Part shown: positions 1 to 7,169 of the stretch, piece by piece | How positions within the stretch are numbered: the stretch's first letter is position 1 | How the letters are laid out: each line of letters starts with the position of its first letter | NCBI GenBank assembly: GCA_025924845.1 | Contig: JAICHN010000063.1 | Coordinates: forward strand, 1-16,576 | From: Chloroflexota bacterium | Lineage (GTDB): Bacteria; Chloroflexota; UBA5177; JANWHV01 | Direction: 5' to 3' | Length of the DNA stretch: 16,576 bases | The notes under the pieces: model-generated | The model's database searches: none | Told to the model about the DNA's origin: nothing | The model's input: only the letters and a program-made list of their open reading frames with translations | Translations under genes and position numbers: made by a program

Positions 1-603
1 ACCGATATCGCCGCCCGTGGGCTGGATATCAGCGGCCTTACTCATGTAGTGAACTTCGACCTACCTGATACCGCCGAAAACTATACGCACCGGGTGGGCC
101 GTACGGCGCGTATGGGCGCGGTCGGTGTGGCGATCACCCTGGTCGCCCCCGAGGACGAGGATTTGCTGCGTACCTTGCAGCGGAAGCTCGCTCCTTCACC
201 TAGCCGTCAAGCCGCCGTGTCTACCGGTCGTCGGGCGGCCCAGGTTCCGTCCATGCGCCGGCCCGCCGTCCATGCCACGCCCACCCCGGCTCGGCACTCA
301 CCCGAGCGAGGGGCGGTTCCGTCCGTGCCACGGCACGGAGCCGAACGCCTTGACCCGGCCGCGAGCCGGCAACGCCCGAGCCGGGAGCGGGCGAACCGCC
401 CCAATCCCGCCGCCGCACGCGAGACATCGCCCGCGCCGCGACAGGATCCGCGCCGACCCGAGGGTCGGCAGGGCGACGGTGCCGAGGAGGCCTGGTATCC
501 TTTCCGATCACGGCAGTCCGAGCAGAGCGGGCAGGGTCGAGGCGGTGATGGACAGCGTGCCGCCGTTCCTTCGTGGTATCCCGCCGGCGCCCGTAGGAAA
601 TAA
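1..603 (+). CDS. DEAD-box ATP-dependent RNA helicase, C-terminal part (5' truncated by window edge)
   Basis: The frame is open from base 1 and ends at a TAA, giving 200 visible residues. The start lies outside the window. The first ~40 residues are the end of the second RecA-like domain. Motif V is [10 protein letters not shown] (residues 1-10) and motif VI is [10 protein letters not shown] (30-39), the pair that couples ATP hydrolysis to RNA unwinding in superfamily 2 helicases. After about residue 57 the protein becomes a ~140-residue low-complexity tail rich in Arg, Pro, Ala, Ser and Gly, with two aromatic islands (AWYPFR near 160 and SWYPAG near 192). Such basic tails in RhlE/DeaD-type helicases usually bind RNA, and that role is inferred here. 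The likely cellular role is RNA remodelling in ribosome assembly or decay. The subfamily (RhlE, CshA, DeaD) cannot be decided without the N-terminal half. Confidence 0.93.
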   Translation, partial: TDIAARGLDISGLTHVVNFDLPDTAENYTHRVGRTARMGAVGVAITLVAPEDEDLLRTLQRKLAPSPSRQAAVSTGRRAAQVPSMRRPAVHATPTPARHSPERGAVPSVPRHGAERLDPAASRQRPSRERANRPNPAAARETSPAPRQDPRRPEGRQGDGAEEAWYPFRSRQSEQSGQGRGGDGQRAAVPSWYPAGARRK

Positions 604-627
604 GCAAGAAGGAACAGCAGATCACGG

Positions 628-661
628 CCTGAAAGGGGGCCGGAAGCGGTCCCCCTTCAGG
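628..661. terminator. Hairpin between convergent helicase and cysteine desulfurase genes
   Basis: CCTGAAAGGGGG (628-639) pairs with CCCCCTTCAGG (651-661), leaving one bulged A and an 11-base loop. It lies 24 bases after the helicase stop and covers the last codons of the oppositely oriented desulfurase gene. On the plus strand it is followed by GTTGTTT, a weak T-rich stretch. On the minus strand there is no T tract. It probably serves as a terminator for the helicase transcript. Confidence 0.6.
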
Positions 662-1814
662 TTGTTTGCAATGTAGAGACGCGGGCCACCAGATCGGGCA
701 GCAGCGCCGCCACGCGGTCGATCTCTTCGGTCGTGGTATGGCGGCCCAGGGTGAGGCGGAGTGACCCCGCCGCCAGGGCAGGCTTCAGGCCCAGGGCCAA
801 CAACACGTGCGACGGATCGATGGATCCCGCCGTGCAGGCCGAGCCGCTGGATGCCGCCATGCCGTGCCGATCCAGACTGAGCAACAACGCCTCCCCATCC
901 ACAGCCGCGAAGGAGAAGTTGGCGTTCCCAGGCAAGCGCCGCGTGGGATGTCCGTTCAAGCGGCTGCCGAGTACAGTCTCCAATACGGCGGCAATGAGCC
1001 GGTCGCGCAGCGCGCACAGTCGAGCACCCTCCTCGTCCATCGTTTCCGTTGCCAACTGGAGGGCCGTGGCCAGCCCTACGATTCCCGCCACGTTCTCGGT
1101 GCCCGCGCGCCGGCCGCGCTCCTGTCCGCCCCCTTGCTGTAACGGCAGCCAGGGCGTCCCGCGTCGTACATAGAGGGCGCCCACGCCCTTGGGGCCGTAA
1201 AACTTGTGGGCCGACAGGCTGAGGAGGTCAACCTCCAGCGCATCGACCATGGTGGGAATGTGGCCGACGCTCTGTACGGCGTCGGTGTGCAGGGGGATTC
1301 CGTGCGCGTGGGCCACGGCGGCAATCTCGCGAATTGGCTGGATGACGCCGATCTCGTTGTTGGCATGCATGACACTGATCAGCGCCGTGGTGGGGCGAAT
1401 TGCCTGCGCCACTTGCGCCGGGTCGACCAGGCCCTGATCGTCGACCCCAACATACGTGGTCTCCACGCCGAATCGTTCCAGCCAGGCGCAGGCGTGTACT
1501 ATCGCATGGTGTTCGATAGCCGTGGTGATGATGTGGGCGCCGCGCGCGGTCGCCGCCCAGACCACGCCCTTGAGCGCCGCGTTATCGCTTTCGCTGCCTC
1601 CGCTGGTAAAGACGATCTCGCTTGGTCTAGCGCCCAAAAGCGCGGCGGTACGGGCGCGCGCCTGGTCGAGGCCCTGACGGGCCAGGCGAGCCTCCCCGTA
1701 CAAACTGGAAGGATTGCCGTAGCGCTCGCTGAAATACGGCAGCATAGCCTCGACCACGCGCGAGTCGACGGCGGTGGTAGCGGCATGATCCAGATAAATC
1801 GACGTCTCGGTCAT
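657..1814 (-). CDS. Cysteine desulfurase, NifS/IscS family
   Basis: This PLP enzyme takes sulfur from L-cysteine as an enzyme persulfide, releasing alanine. It supplies sulfur for Fe-S clusters and thio-modified tRNAs. The 385-residue length is normal for the family. Visible hallmarks are YLDHAATT at 7-14, the cofactor-stacking His in EHHA (H102), HTDAVQ with D178, the Schiff-base lysine K204 in SAHKFYGPKG, and the active Cys C327 in SSGSACTAG. The last motif and its position are typical of group I (IscS/NifS) enzymes rather than SufS. An upstream in-frame ATG at 1853 is possible. The start at 1814 is preferred because GAGGAGGG lies 8 bases before it and the protein then begins right at the conserved MTETSIYLDHAATT. 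No iscR, iscU or tRNA thiolation gene (mnmA) lies beside it in this window, so isc, nif or tRNA use cannot be told apart. Confidence 0.95.
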   Translation of the reverse strand: MTETSIYLDHAATTAVDSRVVEAMLPYFSERYGNPSSLYGEARLARQGLDQARARTAALLGARPSEIVFTSGGSESDNAALKGVVWAATARGAHIITTAIEHHAIVHACAWLERFGVETTYVGVDDQGLVDPAQVAQAIRPTTALISVMHANNEIGVIQPIREIAAVAHAHGIPLHTDAVQSVGHIPTMVDALEVDLLSLSAHKFYGPKGVGALYVRRGTPWLPLQQGGGQERGRRAGTENVAGIVGLATALQLATETMDEEGARLCALRDRLIAAVLETVLGSRLNGHPTRRLPGNANFSFAAVDGEALLLSLDRHGMAASSGSACTAGSIDPSHVLLALGLKPALAAGSLRLTLGRHTTTEEIDRVAALLPDLVARVSTLQTT

Positions 1815-2156
1815 CGGCGGATCCCTCCTCTGCCAGGATGCCGTTGACCGCACCCTCCGCGCAAGGTCGCAAAGGGACGTGCCTCACGTTTGTACGGGAA
1901 TGTTTGCTTTAGGAGCACTCCCAACAAATTCGCCTCACCGGCGGCGTTCGTCCCAACACGACCAGTGGCGAGGCGCAACCGCGGGCGAGGGCACATGTAG
2001 TCCGGGCGGCATGTTACTATGAACATGGCAGAGTGGGCACGGAGAGGATGGCGCCGTCACCGCATCTTCGTGTGTGGTTCGGTCGCGGAGCAATATGTTG
2101 AAGAGGCATGTATCCTGCGTGAGTTGCCGTCTTCCCCTGAACCGAGGTCACTAGGC
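1815..2156. other. 342-base spacer with divergent promoter functions
   Basis: This gap separates the divergent desulfurase and membrane-protein genes, so it should hold promoters for both. Two small inverted repeats are visible: ACGTG-CCT-CACGT at 1877-1889, and an imperfect GGAG-CA-CTCC with flanks around 1912-1921. Either could be an operator, but neither matches a site I can name. An open frame from 2019 runs in phase into the membrane protein, but its first 46 residues look non-conserved and hydrophilic. No RNA gene or riboswitch was recognised. Confidence 0.5.
2012..2020 (+). promoter_or_regulatory. Possible extended -10 promoter element for the membrane glycosyltransferase gene
   Basis: TGTTACTAT fits the extended -10 pattern (TG, any base, then TACTAT, four of six matches to TATAAT). 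No good -35 hexamer is found 16-18 bases upstream, as is common for extended -10 promoters. If real, transcription would start near 2027. That would put the ATG at 2019 inside the promoter and favour the translation start at 2157. Confidence 0.3.
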
Positions 2157-3599
2157 ATGGTAGGCCGGCTCACCCCCTCGATCCGCGCCGTTCTTGATCG
2201 CCGGTTGGGCGGCATTGAACTGCCGATGTGGGCCACACCAATGGCAATCGCCAGTCTTGCCCTCCTGATCATTCGCAACTACGATCATCGGTATATGCGC
2301 GGCGCCCTTGGTTGGACCCTTCTTGTCACCGGTTCGCTCGTGGTGCTGCTGGTCTCCCTCTACGTGGCACTGTCCCGCGGCGACCGGCGACTGTTGCCGG
2401 CACGGCGGCGCCGGTTCACGCTCGGCCTGCTGATCTTTCTGGCCGGCAACACCATCGTCCAATTAATCGGCATCATGCCCCATCTGGCCGACCGAAATAG
2501 ATACGGCGTCGATGCCGCCGCCGCCACGGACTGCGCGACCCAGCAGTTTTTGCGCGGCCGTAACCCCTATGCCAACGTGCACATGCTGACCTGCCTTTGG
2601 GACCATGGCCTGCAGTTCAATCAAACGACGCCCAAACGGGCCGGGGCCTTCAAGCCATTTTCTACATTTCCCACCGCGCACCAAACCGAGTCGGGCGTCG
2701 GCACGGCCCACTTTGAGTATTTGCTCTGGAATACCTATCGGGTGGATCTGAAGAAGGAACAGAAGAACCCCAATTACGTGGCCCCGGAGTTCGAGGACCG
2801 CTTCAACTATCCCGGCGGCGCCATCCTGATTGGTGTGGCGGCCTGGATATTCGGCGCTCGTGACCTGGTGGGCGTGTTTCTCGGCTGCGCCATCTTTGCC
2901 TCCTATCTGATTTACCGCCAGGCCAGCCCCCGTACCCGCGTCGTCACCGGATTGCTCCTCGTGGGCGACGCGCCGCTCCTGCTGGACTCGGCGGTGGGCG
3001 CCACCGATGTGCTCTATGCCACGTTGCTGGTAGTGTACTGGCAGTTGCGGGAGCGGCCATTGGTCGCGGGCCTCGTGCTGGGTCTGGCCGCGGCAACACG
3101 CCAGCAAGTGTGGTTCTTCCTCCCATTCTTGCTCTATCTGGCCTTGCGCAATCATGGCTGGCGCGATGTCCTTCAACGGGGATCGGTGGCCCTGGCGGCG
3201 TTCCTCGCCTGCAATCTGCCCTTTATCGTGATGGGCCCCCAGGATTGGGTGGCCGGTGTTCTGGGTCCAATGACCGATCCGTTGTTCGCGCAGGGTATCG
3301 GGCTGATTGCGCTCTCCATTGCCCTGTTCCAGCAACACATCGGGCCGCCCATCCTCTATGCGGTGCTGGAGGGGATTGCCCTGGTTGGTTGCTTCTGGCT
3401 CTTTACTCGGCAGTGGCATCGGGCGCCGGGATTGGCTATGTTGTTGCCGCTGCTGCCGTTGGCTCTGGCCTGGCGCAGCCTGCATACCTACTTTCTGATC
3501 CTGCCCTTGCTGGCCACCATCGTCCTCACCCTCCCACCGGGCACGCGTAAGGCCCTGGGCCTTAATACCGGTCGGCACGGACTCGACGAGGCAGCCTGA
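2157..3599 (+). CDS. Polytopic membrane protein, GT87/DUF2029-like (GT-C) glycosyltransferase
   Basis: This is a 480-residue integral membrane protein with about ten hydrophobic helices (for example near 24-39, 51-71, 87-105, 221-233, 237-253, 263-279, 303-330, 343-358, 379-391, 398-416 and 426-458). FLRGRNPYA (131-139) follows acidic residues D119 and D125 in the first large loop. GLVLGLAAATRQQVWFFLPF (305-324) resembles the conserved core of DUF2029/GT87 proteins, which are polyprenyl-phosphate-sugar-dependent GT-C transferases such as mycobacterial mannosyltransferases. A soluble loop of roughly 110 residues (about 106-218) would sit outside the membrane. The sugar and acceptor are unknown. 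Longer starts at 2019 and 2025 are in frame, but 2157 has GAGGT eight bases upstream and removes an uncharacteristic leader. The gene ends only six bases from the convergent kinase gene. Confidence 0.75.
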   Translation: MVGRLTPSIRAVLDRRLGGIELPMWATPMAIASLALLIIRNYDHRYMRGALGWTLLVTGSLVVLLVSLYVALSRGDRRLLPARRRRFTLGLLIFLAGNTIVQLIGIMPHLADRNRYGVDAAAATDCATQQFLRGRNPYANVHMLTCLWDHGLQFNQTTPKRAGAFKPFSTFPTAHQTESGVGTAHFEYLLWNTYRVDLKKEQKNPNYVAPEFEDRFNYPGGAILIGVAAWIFGARDLVGVFLGCAIFASYLIYRQASPRTRVVTGLLLVGDAPLLLDSAVGATDVLYATLLVVYWQLRERPLVAGLVLGLAAATRQQVWFFLPFLLYLALRNHGWRDVLQRGSVALAAFLACNLPFIVMGPQDWVAGVLGPMTDPLFAQGIGLIALSIALFQQHIGPPILYAVLEGIALVGCFWLFTRQWHRAPGLAMLLPLLPLALAWRSLHTYFLILPLLATIVLTLPPGTRKALGLNTGRHGLDEAA

Positions 3600-3605
3600 G
3601 CGGGG

Positions 3606-5027
3606 TCAGCCGTGCAGCAGCAGGGCGCGGACCATGAACGCGGCCACGGTGATCGCCAGAGCCGCGAAGGCCAGGAATGCGTTGAGCGGGTTGAATATCC
3701 AGTGCCGTAGCACCACGTCTACCTCAATGCATTCCATGCCGCCGTTGCCCTCGAGTTCGATCCGCGCATCATAGCGTCCCGGCGCCAGGTTATTGGTGTC
3801 AATCTGAATGGGCACAGGCACGGTCGTGCCCTGCGCGACCCGTAATTGCCCGGTCGGCGTCTGAAGCCAGGGTACGCTGGAACGCAACAAGACGCGGAGT
3901 TCGACCGCACCGTCATTCCCTACCGGCAACTGCTCGACGCGGTGAGCGCCGGTCGGCAATGGGCCAAGTTGCAAGGTCCTCACGGGCAGCGCCATATGGG
4001 TGGGAGGCAGCGAGTCACCAGGGGCATATTGGCCAAGTGACCCGGTCATGATGGGGGCAATTCCCAGGTCCAGCTCGTAGGCGATGCGTCGTGCCTGGCG
4101 CCCGAAATCCTCCACCGACGGTCCACGTTGCGCCGTATCCAGAAGGAGAGCGCCGGCCAGTAAGCTCTCCGTCGCCCTGCTCACCTGGGGGACGATGGCC
4201 CGGATCGGCGGAAACGAAAAAGGCGACGCCGTGCGCGGATCGCGTCCGCTGAGCAAATGGTGGCAGGTAGCGGCCAGAGCATAAAGGTCACTGAGCGGCT
4301 CGGCCAGCCCTTGATATTGCTCGGGCGGACAATAACCGGGAGTACCAACCATGGTGCCCTGACGGACGACCGAAAAGACGCGGGCAATGCCGAAATCCAC
4401 CAAATACAGCTTGCCCTCGCTGGTGAGCATCACGTTGGCCGGTTTTAGATCGCGGAAGACGATCGGCGGCGTCCATCCATGGAGATAAGACAGCACCTCG
4501 GCGATATGAGCGGCCCAATCCATCACTCGAGGCTCCGCCAGTCCCGGCGTGCCCTCACACTCCAGCATGTCTTCAAGATTGCGCCCCTCGATAAACTCGA
4601 GAACCAGGTAGTAGTGGCCGCCCTCGATAAAGGAATCGCGGATCTGGGGAATACAGGGATGGCGGAGCGCGGCGAGCAGGCCCGCCTCGCGCGCAAACCA
4701 CTCGCGCCCCTCCTCACGGTCGTCGTCGGTCGCAAAGCGATCGAGCATCTCCTTTATGGCACAGGGTTCGTTGTCCTGGGCGGTATCAGCCGCCAGGTAC
4801 ACCGACCCCATGCCCCCAGTATTGAGTACGCGCTTGATCAGGTAGCGCTCCCGCAGCACGGTGAAGGGGGTCAGGGGCTGCCACGGACGCCCGCCTGGAG
4901 TGCCGGAATCGGGCCTAGCGGGAGGTTGAGCAGCAACCGGCGCGCCGCAGGCCGGGCAATGGCGCGCGCCGGCGGGAAGGGCGCCGGCGCAGGCGTGGCA
5001 CCGTGTTGGGGCGGGCAACGGCGTCAC
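3606..5027 (-). CDS. Membrane-anchored Ser/Thr protein kinase with N-terminal zinc ribbon
   Basis: Numbering is from a GTG at 5027 (473 residues). Residues 10-27 hold a CxxC-CxxC zinc ribbon (CHAC, CPAC). A Hanks-type kinase domain follows: glycine loop NTGGMG (about 69-74), ATP lysine K92 in CAIKEM, catalytic loop FRDLKPANV (D193, K195, N198), DFG at 211-213, and activation segment GTPGYCPPEQY with PPE in place of APE. The usual His of the HRD motif is Phe. After the kinase comes a linker, then a beta-rich segment (about 375-440) including the phrase LAPGRYDARIEL, which resembles an Ig/BACON-like sandwich. A single hydrophobic helix (about 447-469) ends three residues before the C-terminus, so the protein looks tail-anchored with all domains in the cytoplasm (inferred). 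Longer TTG or GTG starts upstream are possible, since no strong Shine-Dalgarno precedes 5027. The gene is divergent from the small ORF at 5201. Substrates are unknown. Confidence 0.88.
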   Translation of the reverse strand: MTPLPAPTRCHACAGALPAGARHCPACGAPVAAQPPARPDSGTPGGRPWQPLTPFTVLRERYLIKRVLNTGGMGSVYLAADTAQDNEPCAIKEMLDRFATDDDREEGREWFAREAGLLAALRHPCIPQIRDSFIEGGHYYLVLEFIEGRNLEDMLECEGTPGLAEPRVMDWAAHIAEVLSYLHGWTPPIVFRDLKPANVMLTSEGKLYLVDFGIARVFSVVRQGTMVGTPGYCPPEQYQGLAEPLSDLYALAATCHHLLSGRDPRTASPFSFPPIRAIVPQVSRATESLLAGALLLDTAQRGPSVEDFGRQARRIAYELDLGIAPIMTGSLGQYAPGDSLPPTHMALPVRTLQLGPLPTGAHRVEQLPVGNDGAVELRVLLRSSVPWLQTPTGQLRVAQGTTVPVPIQIDTNNLAPGRYDARIELEGNGGMECIEVDVVLRHWIFNPLNAFLAFAALAITVAAFMVRALLLHG

Positions 5028-5158
5028 GGCGCCCAGCCCGTGTACCGCGACGCCGGCCGCAAGCGGCCTTGGGCGGCGTCGCCCATGAATGCGAAACCTG
5101 GGGTAGCATAATGAGTGGCCGGCAGGTGCGGCACGGGTGATGTCCCCCAGCAAGACAT
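5024..5158 (-). CDS. Possible 44-codon leader ORF overlapping the kinase start
   Basis: An ATG at 5158 has AGGA six bases upstream and opens a 44-residue frame. Its TGA overlaps the proposed GTG start of the kinase in a GTGA arrangement, the classic geometry for translational coupling. The encoded peptide (beginning MSCWGTSPVPH) shows no domain or signal that I recognise. In GC-rich DNA such short frames arise by chance, so this is a weak call. It could explain why the kinase GTG lacks a strong ribosome-binding site of its own. Confidence 0.2.
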   Translation of the reverse strand: MSCWGTSPVPHLPATHYATPGFAFMGDAAQGRLRPASRYTGWAP

Positions 5159-5180
5159 GGTTATTCCTAGCCCTTATCGT
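5152..5180 (+). promoter_or_regulatory. Possible promoter for the small acidic protein
   Basis: AAGACA (5152-5157) and TATCGT (5175-5180) are 17 bases apart, each with four of six matches to the sigma70 consensus. Transcription would start about 14 bases before the TTG start at 5201. The element lies in the divergent region shared with the kinase gene. The match is only moderate. Confidence 0.25.
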
Positions 5181-5188
5181 AGCACGAG

Positions 5189-5194
5189 AAGGAG
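5189..5194 (+). promoter_or_regulatory. Shine-Dalgarno site fixing a TTG start
   Basis: AAGGAG lies six bases before TTG at 5201. It is a near-ideal ribosome-binding site, and no ATG or GTG start exists nearby in the same frame, so it supports TTG as the initiation codon of the downstream small gene. Confidence 0.65.
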
Positions 5195-5200
5195 CGATTT

Positions 5201-5563
5201 TTGTATCCCCAGTTTTGCACGTTTCCCGCCCATCTAGGGCGGGGTGACCGCTATCTGGATGCCGTGGCGGTGGATTTCGGCCTCGGATCGTTCCGTCCCA
5301 GTGTTATGGTGAGCGAACAGAACGATATGGTCGAAGTGATCACGGCAGTGGATGGCCGTACTACCGCGCTTCCCGTCAATCAGGTGCGGCGCGGGCTGAA
5401 CGAAGGTGCCGCCCTGGCGCTGATGGATGCCCTGGAAGAGGCGATCGAGGATACCCTCGAGGCGGAGCCCCTGGATGCCGCGCGCCTGGCCCGCCTGGAG
5501 GAAACGCTGAGCCTGTTGGAGCGCTGTCTGGCCGATGAAGGTGCGTCACCATCCGAGCCGTGA
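5201..5563 (+). CDS. Small acidic protein of unknown function
   Basis: This 120-residue protein is not one I recognise. The TTG start is supported by an AAGGAG site six bases upstream. The N-terminal half (about 17-60) reads like beta strands (YLDAVAVDFGLGSFRPSVMV, then VEVITAVDGRTTALPV). The C-terminal half (about 65-112) is predicted as two acidic amphipathic helices (ALMDALEEAIEDTLEAEPL; ARLARLEETLSLLERCLADE) that could pair or dimerise. There is no signal peptide or membrane segment, so it is probably cytosolic. It is divergent from the Ser/Thr kinase gene and may share regulation with it. Whether it is a kinase partner or substrate is untested. The protein-like codon pattern and the good ribosome-binding site make it likely to be a real gene. 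Confidence 0.65.
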   Translation: MYPQFCTFPAHLGRGDRYLDAVAVDFGLGSFRPSVMVSEQNDMVEVITAVDGRTTALPVNQVRRGLNEGAALALMDALEEAIEDTLEAEPLDAARLARLEETLSLLERCLADEGASPSEP

Positions 5564-5621
5564 TGGGGAGCCGGGATCTTCGAGCGGAGAAGGGGCATGC
5601 CGCATCGGCGTTTGTCCCGTG

Positions 5622-5640
5622 TACAATCAGTTGGTCAACT
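5622..5640 (+). promoter_or_regulatory. Weak -10-like box and short palindrome upstream of the M20 peptidase
   Basis: TACAAT (5622-5627) matches the -10 consensus at five of six positions but has no convincing -35 box 16-18 bases upstream. Immediately downstream, GTTG-GT-CAAC (5630-5639) is a ten-base inverted repeat that could be an operator half or chance. Together they may form the promoter for the peptidase gene, giving a leader of about 75 bases. Confidence 0.22.
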
Positions 5641-5708
5641 CAGATCCACGAACGGTCACCCTCAACCGCCGCTCGCCTGGGCGGGCTTCCAGTGCTAGGA
5701 GAAGAAAC

Positions 5709-7079
5709 ATGGCATCGTGGCAGACCTATCTGGACGAGCACGGCGCGCAATACCAGGAGGAGTTGCTCGACTTCCTCCGCATCCCCAGCATCTCGTCTCT
5801 GCCTCAGCACGCGGCGGATGTCCGCCAAGCGGGCCAGTGGGTGGAGCAGCGGTTGATCGCAGCCGGCCTGGAGGGAGTACGCATCCTGGAGACCGGCGGT
5901 CACCCCGTGGTATACGGGGAGTGGCTCCATTCGCCGGGCAAACGCACAATCCTGATCTACGGCCACTTCGACACCCAACCTACCGATCCGCTCCAACTCT
6001 GGTCCAGCCCACCGTTCGAGCCGGTCATTCGGGACGGACGAGTGTACGCACGCGGCGCTTCGGACGACAAAGGGAACATGCTCGTCCCTATCCTCGCCGT
6101 GGAAGCCCTGCTCAAGACCGAGGGGAAGCTGCCGGTCAACGTGAAGTTTCTCCTCGAGGGCCAGGAGGAGATCGGCAGCCCACAGTTGCCTACCTTCCTG
6201 TCCGCCCAGCGCGACCTCTTCGCGTGCGACGTGGTGCTGAGCGCCGACGGCGGTCAGGAAGGGGAGGATCAGCCCTCCCTGGGCATCGCCTGCAAGGGCC
6301 TGGCGGGTGTGCAGATCGATGTGCGCGGCGCCAGCAGCGATTTGCACTCGGGGATATACGGCGGTGCCGTGGCAAATCCCATTCATGCCCTCATCCACAT
6401 AATCGGTTCGATGCGTTCGCCCGACGGCAAGATTCTGGTGGACGGTTTCTACGATTCGGTCGTGCCGCTGACCGGAGACGATCGGGCGCGGATCGCCGCC
6501 GTTCCGTTCGACGAAGCCGCCTACAAGGCCCAGATCGGAGTCGATGCCCTGGTCGGCGAGCCCGGCTACACACCCGCCGAGCAGCTTGGCGCCCGGCCGA
6601 CCCTGGAGGTGAACGGGATTTGGGGCGGCTTCCAGGGGGCGGGAATCAAAACGGTGCTGCCCAACGAGGCACATGCCAAAATTACCTGCCGCCTGGTGCC
6701 CAATCAGGATCCGTCGGCGATCGCCGCCCTCCTGACCGCGCACGTCGAGCGCCATACTCCGCCAGGGGTTACAGCCGGCGTGTCTCGCTTGCCCGGCCAG
6801 GCCAAGCCGTATGCCATTCCGGCCGACCATTGGGGCAATCAGGCCGCGGCGGAGGTGCTGACCGAAGTCTACGGGAAGGAACCGTACTATGTGCGGATCG
6901 GAGGGAGCATTCCGGTGTGCGAACTCTTTCAAGAGTATCTGGGCGCCTACACGGTGAGCTATGCCTTCGGACTGAACGACGAGCAAGTCCACGCGCCCAA
7001 CGAGTTTTACCGGCTGGCCAGCTTCGAGCGGGGCCGAATTGCCTATTGCAAACTGCTGTCCCGTCTGGGAGCATCATAA
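5709..7079 (+). CDS. M20 family zinc metallopeptidase (dipeptidase-like)
   Basis: This is a 456-residue cytosolic peptidase of the M20/M28 clan (ArgE/DapE/CPG2/carnosinase-like, dipeptidase subgroup). The conserved two-zinc site is complete: H86 and D88 in GHFDTQ, bridging D119 in SDDKGN, general-base E153 with metal ligand E154 in GQEEIGS, D180 in LSADGG, and H428 in QVHAPNE. H213 in DLHSGIYGG is the usual residue contributed across the dimer by the lid domain, which spans roughly 195-320. The start at 5709 is chosen because AGGAG lies seven bases upstream and the protein then begins at the normal MASWQTYLDEHGAQYQEELL; a longer frame to 5535 has no such site. The likely reaction is hydrolysis of dipeptides or related amides. 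The exact substrate cannot be read from sequence. It appears to be a single-gene unit with a hairpin after it. Confidence 0.92.
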   Translation: MASWQTYLDEHGAQYQEELLDFLRIPSISSLPQHAADVRQAGQWVEQRLIAAGLEGVRILETGGHPVVYGEWLHSPGKRTILIYGHFDTQPTDPLQLWSSPPFEPVIRDGRVYARGASDDKGNMLVPILAVEALLKTEGKLPVNVKFLLEGQEEIGSPQLPTFLSAQRDLFACDVVLSADGGQEGEDQPSLGIACKGLAGVQIDVRGASSDLHSGIYGGAVANPIHALIHIIGSMRSPDGKILVDGFYDSVVPLTGDDRARIAAVPFDEAAYKAQIGVDALVGEPGYTPAEQLGARPTLEVNGIWGGFQGAGIKTVLPNEAHAKITCRLVPNQDPSAIAALLTAHVERHTPPGVTAGVSRLPGQAKPYAIPADHWGNQAAAEVLTEVYGKEPYYVRIGGSIPVCELFQEYLGAYTVSYAFGLNDEQVHAPNEFYRLASFERGRIAYCKLLSRLGAS

Positions 7080-7118
7080 TCCGAGGACGGGTGACCGTTC
7101 GCTTCGCAATCGGGTGAG

Positions 7119-7148
7119 GGCGCGGCCCACTCAGGTGAAGGCCGCGCC
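7119..7148 (+). terminator. GC-rich hairpin between the M20 peptidase and PD40 genes
   Basis: GGCGCGGCC (7119-7127) and GGCCGCGCC (7140-7148) form a perfect nine-base stem with a 12-base loop. It sits 40 bases after the peptidase stop and only eight bases before the GGAGAG ribosome-binding site of the next gene. There is no T tract, so it may be a factor-dependent terminator, a 3' stabiliser for the peptidase mRNA, or a leader structure affecting the downstream gene. Confidence 0.45.
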
Positions 7149-7169
7149 GATATCTGGAGAGACTACCAC

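Noticed and set aside
1206..1847. A 213-codon plus-strand frame inside the cysteine desulfurase
   Set aside because: The opposite strand encodes a complete NifS/IscS enzyme with all catalytic residues.
2019..2156. N-terminal extension of the membrane protein from ATG 2019
   Set aside because: It has no ribosome-binding site, its hydrophilic sequence looks unlike the family, and it overlaps a likely extended -10 box. The start at 2157 is better supported.
2463..3578. A 371-codon minus-strand frame opposite the membrane glycosyltransferase
   Set aside because: It is rich in Gln, Gly and His with no motif, while the plus frame has clear membrane helices and GT87-like signatures.
5640..6992. 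A 450-codon open frame on the minus strand opposite the M20 peptidase
   Set aside because: It is a mirror of a GC-rich gene with complete zinc-site motifs on the plus strand. The minus translation shows no family motif.
5717..7117. A 466-codon plus-strand frame overlapping the M20 peptidase in another phase
   Set aside because: It is Arg/Gly/Pro-rich, typical of an out-of-phase reading of GC-rich DNA, and has no recognisable domain.
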